Assembly (NCBI GenBank): GCA_044238875.1
Contig: JBIICM010000023.1
Location: forward strand, 1-20,556
Direction of reading: 5' to 3'
Length of the DNA stretch: 20,556 nt
From: JAIBAI01 sp044238875
Lineage (GTDB): Bacteria > Bacteroidota > Bacteroidia > M30B66
The notes under the pieces were generated by a model. The model saw only the letters and a list, made by a program, of their open reading frames with translations. It had not been told where the DNA came from and did no database searches. Both the position numbers and the translations under genes were made by a program. Within the stretch, counting starts at the first letter, position 1. Each line of letters begins with the position of its first letter. Below are positions 14,105 through 20,556 of the stretch, one piece after another.

Positions 14105-15354
14105 TTAACGAGGAAATTTTCAACGGGGGTACTATCGGGGGCATTAGCGTAAGCAAGCTGGCCGAAAGCTACGGAACACCACTGTATGTTTACGATGCTG
14201 CCATCATTAGAAAACGGCATGAAATGCTCAGGGAAGCCTTTGGCGGGTATCCCTCAAAGATGCATTATGCAGCCAAAGCCTGCACCAATCTGCACATTAT
14301 GGCCTTGCTGCATGAGCAGGGCTGCGCACTTGATACGGTTTCAATCAATGAGGCCAAAGCCGGATTAATTGCCGGATTTGACCCTGCTGAAATTCTTTAT
14401 ACCCCAAGCAGCGTTTCAATGGTGGAGATTGATCAGGCAGTAAACCTCGGTATTCATCCGGTACTTGACAATATCGACCTGCTCGAGGCATTTGGAAAAA
14501 AGTACGGAAGCGACTATCCCTGCAGCATCCGCTTGAACCCCGACATTCTTGCCGGTGGTCATGCACGCATTCAGGTTGGGCATAAAGAGTCAAAATTCGG
14601 TATCCCTGCATATCAGCTTGATGAAATCATTGCTATTGCCCGGAAATACAACATCACTATTTACGGTTTGCATTGCCATGTTGGTTCTGAAATTGCAGGC
14701 CGCGAACCGTTTCTTCGGGTGCTGGATGTATTACTTGGGGCCTTGCATCATTTTCCTGCCATCCGCTTTGTTGACATCGGTTCAGGTTTTAAGGTGCCCT
14801 ATTACAGGAATCAGCCGGAGGAGGATATACTCAGCCTGGGAAGAGCTGTTACTGAACGAATGCAGGCATTCAGCCGTGAAAGCGGGCTTAACCCGATGCT
14901 TTACCTTGAACCCGGAAAGTACCTCGTGGCAGATGCCGGTTATTTTATCGCTGCGGTGAGAAGTATCAAACCTATCCAGAATCAGGTAATCGTAGGTCTT
15001 AATACCGGTTTCAACCATCTGCTCCGCCCTATGTTTTATGATGCATTTCATGAGATCGTGAATGTGTCAAATCTGAATGGTCCTTCGCGTGAATATACCC
15101 TGGTAGGAAATATCTGTGAAACAGATTTTTTTGCCCGCAACCGTGAATTGAATGAGATCAGAGAGGGAGATATCCTTGTTTTTTCGCATGCAGGGGCCTA
15201 TGGGTTTGCGATGAGTTCAAACTACAATTCGCACGAACGACCTGCTGAGGTGATGGTTGATGGCGGTAAACACCGACTGATACGCCGCAGGGAAACATTC
15301 GAAGATCTGCTGGCGACCCAGCTGGCGACCTTTGAAACCCCTGTCGGTAATTAA
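14101..15354 (+). CDS. lysA: diaminopimelate decarboxylase
   Basis: PLP enzyme that decarboxylates meso-diaminopimelate to lysine, the last step of the pathway. The 417 residues match family length for fold-type III decarboxylases. Visible are the PLP lysine in MHYAAKACTN (K59), HCHVGSEI (191-198), DIGSGF (225-230, phosphate-binding glycines), LEPGKYLVADAG (269-280), the active-site Cys from the partner subunit in VGNICETDFF (C339, E340), and GAYGFAMSSNYNSHERPAEV (365-384). The usual GPxCESxD reads GNICETD, still with Cys-Glu. Related carboxynorspermidine or ornithine decarboxylases are excluded mainly by the GAYGFAMSSNYN block and the lysC coupling. It starts inside the lysC stop (ATGA), and rnz follows 5 bases after its TAA, so the three are probably one transcript. 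Confidence 0.93.
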   Translation: MINEEIFNGGTIGGISVSKLAESYGTPLYVYDAAIIRKRHEMLREAFGGYPSKMHYAAKACTNLHIMALLHEQGCALDTVSINEAKAGLIAGFDPAEILYTPSSVSMVEIDQAVNLGIHPVLDNIDLLEAFGKKYGSDYPCSIRLNPDILAGGHARIQVGHKESKFGIPAYQLDEIIAIARKYNITIYGLHCHVGSEIAGREPFLRVLDVLLGALHHFPAIRFVDIGSGFKVPYYRNQPEEDILSLGRAVTERMQAFSRESGLNPMLYLEPGKYLVADAGYFIAAVRSIKPIQNQVIVGLNTGFNHLLRPMFYDAFHEIVNVSNLNGPSREYTLVGNICETDFFARNRELNEIREGDILVFSHAGAYGFAMSSNYNSHERPAEVMVDGGKHRLIRRRETFEDLLATQLATFETPVGN

Positions 15355-15359
15355 TATCA

Positions 15360-16280
15360 ATGTCAATTAAACTGGTCATACTCGGCAGCGGATCGGCTAC
15401 ACCAACCCTTCAGCGAAACCCGAGTGCCCAGTGGTTGCGCATTCAGGATTGTGATATGCTGATTGACTGCGGAGAAGGTACGCAGCTGCAGCTGCTGCGC
15501 TTTCAGTTAAGGCTAAATAAGATACGCGCTATTTTTATCAGTCATCTTCACGGTGACCATTACCTGGGTTTACCCGGATTGATTTCTTCCATGCACCTGA
15601 CCGGCCGCTCGGCGCCCCTTCAGCTGTTTGGTCCGACCCCGCTGATGGATATATTACAGAAGCAATTTGAAGTTTCAGATACCCGGCTCAGCTTCCGCAT
15701 TGATTTCACCCCTGTTACAGCGGGGCAAACGCAGTGGCTGGGCAACTTTGAGCATTTTACCGTAAAGGCTTTTCCGTTAAACCACCGGATTGCCTGTTCA
15801 GGATTTCTATTCAGGGAAAAACCCGGCTTACAGAATATTCGCAAGGAGGCCCTGGCAAAATACCGGATTCCGATACATTTTCTTCAGGGTATTCGGGAGG
15901 GTAAGGATTACAATACGGGCAGTGGTGAGCTGGTACCCAACAGTGAACTTACCTATCCACCACGTCATCAGGCGTCGTATGCCTACTGTTCTGATACGGC
16001 GCCCGATGAAAGCTATATTCAGTTAATCAGCGGGGTCGATTGTCTTTATCATGAGGCTACATTCGCTGCCGACCTGAAATCGCGTGCCATCAACACCTAC
16101 CACAGTACCGCTCCTGAAGCTGCTGAAATAGCTGCAAGGGCTGGTGTAAAAAAATTGTTGATCGGACATTTCTCTTCACGCTACCGTGATGTTTCAGCAC
16201 TGGTCACCCAGGCCAGGGCCATATTTCCTGATACAGAGGCGGTAAACGATGGTATGGAGGTTGGAATTGGTGAATCGTAG
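15360..16280 (+). CDS. rnz: ribonuclease Z
   Basis: RNase Z is a zinc-dependent metallo-beta-lactamase-fold endonuclease that trims tRNA 3' ends in the cytoplasm. At 306 residues it has the short (bacterial dimeric) form. Metal and catalytic residues are complete: SHLHGDH (H62, H64, D66, H67), H142 in LNHRIACSG, D212 in YCSDT, and H270 in LIGHFSSRY, the typical tail motif. Also present are LGSGSATPTLQRNPSAQWL (8-26), IDCGEGTQLQLL (35-46) and the exosite arm region (about 150-200, with PGLQNIRKEALAKYRIP). ATG 15360 comes 5 bases after lysA, so expression is likely shared. Nothing is missing or odd. Confidence 0.95.
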   Translation: MSIKLVILGSGSATPTLQRNPSAQWLRIQDCDMLIDCGEGTQLQLLRFQLRLNKIRAIFISHLHGDHYLGLPGLISSMHLTGRSAPLQLFGPTPLMDILQKQFEVSDTRLSFRIDFTPVTAGQTQWLGNFEHFTVKAFPLNHRIACSGFLFREKPGLQNIRKEALAKYRIPIHFLQGIREGKDYNTGSGELVPNSELTYPPRHQASYAYCSDTAPDESYIQLISGVDCLYHEATFAADLKSRAINTYHSTAPEAAEIAARAGVKKLLIGHFSSRYRDVSALVTQARAIFPDTEAVNDGMEVGIGES

Positions 16281-16281
16281 T

Positions 16282-16330
16282 TGCGGGCAAAGGATACACC
16301 GAATGGCTATACGGGGTTACAATGCCCGCA
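16282..16330. terminator. hairpin between convergent rnz and efflux adaptor genes
   Basis: TGCGGGCA (16282-16289) pairs perfectly with TGCCCGCA (16323-16330), directly after the rnz stop. A second imperfect stem (ACACCG with CGGGGT) can form inside the 33-base loop. The position between two convergent 3' ends suggests a bidirectional transcription end, but no T-run follows on either strand, so it is not a standard intrinsic terminator. Confidence 0.4.
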
Positions 16331-16347
16331 TAATCAGTTAAGGATTG

Positions 16348-17478
16348 TCAATGTCCTTCGCTTCCACCTGACAGCACACCCAGCAGCGATCGGGTGCCGC
16401 TGACAACAACTTTTAATGCATATAATGGTTCGTTTTCAGGCAGGCTCACCGGCACAAGACCATCCACCGCAATGCCTGTATTTATGGCAATCCAGCGGAA
16501 GTTGCCGGCTCCTTCGTCAATGAACAACACAGGCTTGCCGTCTAACCATGCAATAGCCCTTTCCGGAACAGCCGGTACCGAATCAGTTCCGGTTTCAATC
16601 TGCGCATTGACAAACACGCCGGGTATCAGGGCCGGATCTTCTTTGTCGAGATGCCCGTGAACCACAATGGTATGGTCATCATTCAGTGCTTTGCCAACGA
16701 GGTAAACATGGGCGCTGCGCTGTTCCGGATGTTCACCCGGCAGCGTGAAAGTTATTTTCTGCCCGGTTTTAACCCTGCCCATGTCTTTCTCAAAAACGCG
16801 CAGTTCAACATGCATGTGTTCTGTGTCAATGATCTCAAAAAGTACATCTGTAGGTCCTGCATATCTGCCGATGTTTGCGTGCACCGCTTTCACGAATCCA
16901 TTGGCCGGAGAGCGTAAACTGATTTTGCCACTTATTGTTTCCGCCTTAAGGCTTGCCGGATTTAAACCGAGCAGTTTTAATTGCTCACCCAGTGATTTTT
17001 GAACGATGCGCAACTGGTTGAGGTTTGATCCGGCCTGTTCGCGCAGTTTTTCGATACCTGCCTGACCTGCATGCAGCTGATCCTGCCGTTGCGATTCAAG
17101 GAATGCAAGTTTTACTTTTTCTTCATTGTCGAGATAATCCTGTTGCAGCTGAATGTAATCGGGATGTTCGAGTACGGCGAGTACATCACCTTTCTGAACC
17201 CTCATGCCGGGCAGTAGCTCTGTTTTACGCACGTATCCGCCCCAGGGAATTGAAATGCTGACCAGGTTTTGCGGAGGCACCTCGAGCATACCACTGGCTG
17301 AAAGGGTGCCGGTTGCGGAGGTAAACCGAACTTTTTCGCTGCTGATACCTGCCGTTTTAATCTGAACCGGATCAAGATGGATGGTGGTAGTGACCTTTTG
17401 CGGATCGTTTTTCGTTGTTTGCTGATCTCCGCAGGAAGTCATTATTAAAATGACAAGGAGAAAATGAAAGTCTTTCAT
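16348..17478 (-). CDS. RND efflux periplasmic adaptor lipoprotein (CusB/CzcB family)
   Basis: Membrane-fusion protein linking the inner-membrane RND pump to the outer-membrane channel in heavy-metal export. The 376 residues begin with a lipoprotein signal, LVILIMTSCGDQ, with the lipid-carrying Cys at 16. The first half of the barrel-sandwich domain is IPWGGYVRKTELLPGMRVQKGDVLAVLEHPDY, followed by a helical hairpin (about 110-170, QQDYLDNEEKVKLAFLESQRQ), the second lipoyl half (ISLRSPANGFVKAVHANIGRYAGPTDVLFEI), and beta-barrel and membrane-proximal domains (VELRVFEKDMGRVKTGQKITFTLPG, then ALIPGVFVNAQI and VPERAIAW). No Met/His-rich metal-chaperone tail is present. It starts 9 bases after the pump-channel gene on the same strand, so it is the second gene of that operon. 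Confidence 0.9.
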   Translation of the reverse strand: MKDFHFLLVILIMTSCGDQQTTKNDPQKVTTTIHLDPVQIKTAGISSEKVRFTSATGTLSASGMLEVPPQNLVSISIPWGGYVRKTELLPGMRVQKGDVLAVLEHPDYIQLQQDYLDNEEKVKLAFLESQRQDQLHAGQAGIEKLREQAGSNLNQLRIVQKSLGEQLKLLGLNPASLKAETISGKISLRSPANGFVKAVHANIGRYAGPTDVLFEIIDTEHMHVELRVFEKDMGRVKTGQKITFTLPGEHPEQRSAHVYLVGKALNDDHTIVVHGHLDKEDPALIPGVFVNAQIETGTDSVPAVPERAIAWLDGKPVLFIDEGAGNFRWIAINTGIAVDGLVPVSLPENEPLYALKVVVSGTRSLLGVLSGGSEGH

Positions 17479-17487
17479 GGTTTGTGT

Positions 17488-20400
17488 TTATTGAAATAAA
17501 AATTCGTATTGAAGTACTGCATTGTTATACCGCTCCAGCTCATCAAGCTGTGAGCGTTTGAGTTCATTCACCTGCCTGATCAGAAACACCAGTTCAAGAT
17601 AGCCTGTATTTCCGGCCTCCCAAGAAACAACTGCTGCCTTAAGGGCCTGATCGGCCTGTGGAAGAACAGTGTCGTTGAGGTAGCTGATATTTTGCAGTGC
17701 ACTCTGCATTTGTGTTTTTAGCTGTTGCAGCTGATCTTTTAACTGCAGGGAGGTCGCGATTACTGCATCTTCTGCGGCCTTTTCAAGGTGACGGGCACTT
17801 TTTACTTTGGCATTTCTTGCAGTGAATACCAGCGGAAAAGAAAGTCCGGCCTGATAACCGGTAAACCTGTCGCGGCTGTTATAAAAAGTTTCGGTGCCAT
17901 TGATATTTTGAAATCCCGTGAGCGACTGATTGAAATAGCCTGCCATTAATCCCGGATAATACATGCTTTTTTCAAGCCTGACCTGTGCGCCTGCAGTTTG
18001 CGCTCTTTGCATGGCGAGTTTATAGGATGGTGCATTTTCCCAGCTGTTTACATTTGCCGTCAATGGAGTTTTTAGCAGCATCGCAGATGTATCCCGGGTG
18101 ACAGAAAGCGGCGTATCAAGGCCGGTGAGCAGTCTGAGACTGTTTTCTGTGGCGGTGATTTCGTGCTGAAGCCTGTTCAGTTCAGTGCGTGCTGCGGCTC
18201 TAGCACTTTGAACACCAAGCATTTCGATGCGGTTAGTTTCACCGGCGCCAACGCGCAGCAGGGCAATTTTTTCAGCTTTGGCAAAAAGGCTGTCCTGCTG
18301 GTAAAACACCTGTTGTTTCTTTTGCAGCAGGCTGAGCTTTTGCCAGGCCTGACTAACAAGCAGGGTGATTTCCTTTTTTGTGATCAGCAGGCCTGTCTCC
18401 GCCTCCGCTGTCTCGTTTTTATTGAAAGCAGCTTGCCTGATGGTATTCATCGGAAAGGGGATGGTTTGGCTGAAGTTAAAGTTACGGTCGCGGTAAATGC
18501 TGTTGTATTGTCCGCCGGTAACCAGCACATTCATTGGCCCGGGATCAAAGGCAGCGCCTTTTCTGGCTTTTCTGGCGAGCAATATTTGTTCAGACTGCCT
18601 GATGCCGGGATGTTGTTGCAATGCCAGCTGTACGGCCTCTTCCAGACTTAAATAACGTGTAGTCTGACCGGTAAGCCTGTCGCCCGTAAAGCTTAAAAAT
18701 ACAATCATCAGCAAGGCCGCTGCCTTGCTCTTTCCGATCCTGATGCGCTCAAAGAGCATGTACAATACCGGAAGTAAAAAAAGTGTAAGCAGGGTGGCTG
18801 ATATGAGTCCGCCGATTACTACTGTAGCAAGTGGTTTCTGAACTTCCGCCCCGGGCGAATTTGAAATTGCCATGGGCATAAAACCCAGTGAGGCTACGGC
18901 AGCAGTCATCAGAATTGGTCTGATGCGTTCGGCTGCTCCCTGTATGATGATGGAGTAAAGATCTTTCATGTCGTTTTTTTTCAATTGGTTAAACATGCCG
19001 ATGAGAACAATTCCGTTGAGCACCGCTACGCCCGATAATGCAATAAATCCGACGCCGGCAGAAATACTGAAAGGCATGCTGCGCAGCCAGAGGGCAAATA
19101 CGCCTCCGATAATTGAAAAGGGCACTGCTGAAAAAATCAGGAGTGCGTATTTCACTGACCCGAAGGTGAGGTATAGCAGAATAAAGATCAGCAACAGTGC
19201 TACCGGCACGGCGATCATTAAGCGCTCACGTGCTTCGGCCAGATTCCTGAACTGTCCGCCAAATTCAATGGTATATCCGGCGGGGAGTTTCAGTTGCTGA
19301 TTGGTGTTTTCAATCAGTTCGTTAACAATACTTTCAACATCGCGCCCTCTCGCATTGAAGCCGACCATGGCCCGTCGGCGCGCATCATCCCGTTGTATAA
19401 CAACAGGCCCTGAGCGGGTCTGTATATCAGCAAGTTCTTCAAGCGGAATTAGATTGCCTGTTTTGTCAGGTATGGTAATTTCATTGATTGAATTAAGGTC
19501 TTTTCGTCTTTCTTCTGCCAGTCGTACCACCAGATCAAACCGTCGTTCCCCTTCGAAAACCTGTCCGGCAACCTGTCCGGCAAAGGCCATGTTCACAGCC
19601 CTGTTAACCTGTTCAACACTGATGCCGTATCGGGCCAGCCGGTCGCGCTTTATGCTGATTACTTTTTGTGGCAAACCGGTGAGTTTTTCCTGATAAATAT
19701 CAGCCGCACCCTCAATGCTGCCGGCAATACCTGCAATTTTGCCGGCAATGGCCGTGAGGGAATCAAGGTCTTCTCCAAAAATTTTCACCACAATATCCTG
19801 CCGGGCTCCTGTCATCAGCTCATTGAAACGCATCTGAATAGGCTGCTGAAAGCCAAAGTTCACACCGGGTATCTCTTCGAGGGCGGTCTGCATTTTTTCT
19901 GCAAGGTCCTCCCGGTTCGAAGCGCTGACCCACTGATCCTTGTCTTTAAGACTAATAATCAGGTCGCAGGCTTCCGGGGGCATCGGGTCAGTAGGTATTT
20001 CGGATGTTCCGATTTTCCCGGTCACCGCAGTGATTTCCGGGAAGCGTTTCATCAGAATTGACGCAGCCTTCTCAGTGGTTTCGATGGTGTGTGAGATTGA
20101 GCTGCCCGGCAGCAGCCGCATCTCAACGGCAAAGTCACCCTCTTCGAGTACAGGAATAAATTCTCCGCCCAATCTTGAAAAAACAAACAAACTGAGCAGC
20201 AGCAGCAATAGCCCGATAGTCAGGGATAAGCGGGGTTTGTTGAGCACATTTTTCAAGGCAGGCAGGTACATTTTTCTGACAGCCTCCATGATGTTGTCGC
20301 CTAAATTTCTTTTTGTCTGAATTTTCCGGTTAAGCAAAAGGGTAGAGGCTACCGGAACCCAGGTCATCGAGAGCAGTAAAGCGCCTACGATGGCAAATGA

Positions 20401-20556
20401 AACCGTTTCGGCCATTGGCTTAAACATCTTGCCTTCAATACCGGTGAGGGTTAGAATCGGCAAATACACAATCAGTATGATCAGTTGACCGAAAGTGGCA
20501 AAACGAATCATCCTGCCGCTTGTGTCGTTCACGGTCTGTTGCAGTTTATCACGGCT
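17488..20556 (-). CDS. heavy-metal RND pump fused to a TolC-type channel (5' end outside window)
   Basis: The frame is open to the right edge and gives 1,022 residues. Residues 1 to about 605 are the later part of a CzcA/CusA-type proton-driven exporter. It enters after transmembrane helix 4 and shows helices 5-12 (for example FGQLIILIVYLPILTLTGIEG) and a full second periplasmic loop with GGEFIPVLEEGDFAVEMRLLPG, TDPMPPEACD and QMRFNELMTGARQD. These read like CzcA (Co/Zn/Cd) rather than the Met-lined CusA (Cu/Ag) sites, but the metal is not proven. Residues about 609-623 (KSKAAALLMIVFLSF) form a signal-like hydrophobic stretch, then a TolC/OEP domain runs from about 635 (RYLSLEEAVQLALQQHPG) to the end with its two repeats. 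Such pump-channel fusions are known in Bacteroidota. A GTG at 20532 is not the start: codons upstream continue the family sequence. The adaptor gene follows 9 bases later. Confidence 0.93.
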   Translation of the reverse strand, partial: SRDKLQQTVNDTSGRMIRFATFGQLIILIVYLPILTLTGIEGKMFKPMAETVSFAIVGALLLSMTWVPVASTLLLNRKIQTKRNLGDNIMEAVRKMYLPALKNVLNKPRLSLTIGLLLLLLSLFVFSRLGGEFIPVLEEGDFAVEMRLLPGSSISHTIETTEKAASILMKRFPEITAVTGKIGTSEIPTDPMPPEACDLIISLKDKDQWVSASNREDLAEKMQTALEEIPGVNFGFQQPIQMRFNELMTGARQDIVVKIFGEDLDSLTAIAGKIAGIAGSIEGAADIYQEKLTGLPQKVISIKRDRLARYGISVEQVNRAVNMAFAGQVAGQVFEGERRFDLVVRLAEERRKDLNSINEITIPDKTGNLIPLEELADIQTRSGPVVIQRDDARRRAMVGFNARGRDVESIVNELIENTNQQLKLPAGYTIEFGGQFRNLAEARERLMIAVPVALLLIFILLYLTFGSVKYALLIFSAVPFSIIGGVFALWLRSMPFSISAGVGFIALSGVAVLNGIVLIGMFNQLKKNDMKDLYSIIIQGAAERIRPILMTAAVASLGFMPMAISNSPGAEVQKPLATVVIGGLISATLLTLFLLPVLYMLFERIRIGKSKAAALLMIVFLSFTGDRLTGQTTRYLSLEEAVQLALQQHPGIRQSEQILLARKARKGAAFDPGPMNVLVTGGQYNSIYRDRNFNFSQTIPFPMNTIRQAAFNKNETAEAETGLLITKKEITLLVSQAWQKLSLLQKKQQVFYQQDSLFAKAEKIALLRVGAGETNRIEMLGVQSARAAARTELNRLQHEITATENSLRLLTGLDTPLSVTRDTSAMLLKTPLTANVNSWENAPSYKLAMQRAQTAGAQVRLEKSMYYPGLMAGYFNQSLTGFQNINGTETFYNSRDRFTGYQAGLSFPLVFTARNAKVKSARHLEKAAEDAVIATSLQLKDQLQQLKTQMQSALQNISYLNDTVLPQADQALKAAVVSWEAGNTGYLELVFLIRQVNELKRSQLDELERYNNAVLQYEFLFQ

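Noticed and set aside
16283..16330. tRNA-like fold: 7-base stem GCGGGCA/TGCCCGC followed by an unpaired A
   Set aside because: The unit is only 48 bases, with no D-arm, anticodon arm or GTTC-type T-loop, so it is a hairpin and not a tRNA gene.
18163..20320. several plus-strand frames of 110-162 codons
   Set aside because: All lie antisense to the well-supported RND-TolC fusion gene and show no protein-family character.
20530..20532. GTG as the start of the RND pump
   Set aside because: The frame continues upstream to the window edge with family-like residues, and the first four transmembrane helices would be missing.

Overview
The window looks like chromosomal DNA of an environmental member of the Bacteroidota. 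The evidence is a subtilase ending in a type IX secretion (Por) sorting domain, a TonB-dependent receptor with an N-terminal CarboxypepD_reg-like domain, DUF2452 and DUF4395 proteins, a KilA-N remnant of the type common in Bacteroidota, and TAnnTTTG-type -7 promoter elements with little use of Shine-Dalgarno sites. I see no rRNA, tRNA, CRISPR array or intact transposon.

Layout. Bases 2-187 hold the 3' end of a plus-strand membrane protein gene. Bases 188-760 are a degraded patch: short REP-like hairpins followed by a frameshifted, truncated KilA-N gene. Next comes a minus-strand block, in transcription order SPFH/band-7 protein, gcvT, a 2-phosphosulfolactate phosphatase (comB-like), a DUF2452 protein and a secreted S1/P1-phospholipase C-type zinc enzyme. 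The last four are tightly packed and probably one operon. Divergent from it are a cysteine-free Crp/Fnr regulator (5137-5739) and a TonB-dependent receptor (5833-8205). A near-perfect FNR-type box, TTGATCTGGGTCAA, lies between them, and the regulator's recognition helix carries the matching ExxSR signature, so this is probably a local regulator-operator-receptor unit. A minus-strand 1,080-residue secreted S8 protease follows (8513-11755).

A 131-base divergent promoter region (12555-12685) has a -7 element on each strand and a 13-base palindrome between them. It serves a DUF4395 membrane protein on the minus strand and lysC-lysA-rnz on the plus strand. lysC and lysA overlap by ATGA and rnz follows 5 bases later. 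The aspartokinase resembles the divergent subfamily known from ectoine clusters, but here it is coupled to diaminopimelate decarboxylase.

The right end is a minus-strand heavy-metal RND efflux operon: a CzcA/CusA-type pump fused in one chain to a TolC-type outer-membrane channel (5' end outside the window), then a lipoprotein adaptor 9 bases downstream.

Most genes are housekeeping or common Bacteroidota families. The points most worth a second look are the Fnr-box/TonB receptor unit, the pump-channel fusion with its internal signal-like segment, and comB without visible coenzyme M partners. I found no clearly new multi-gene system.
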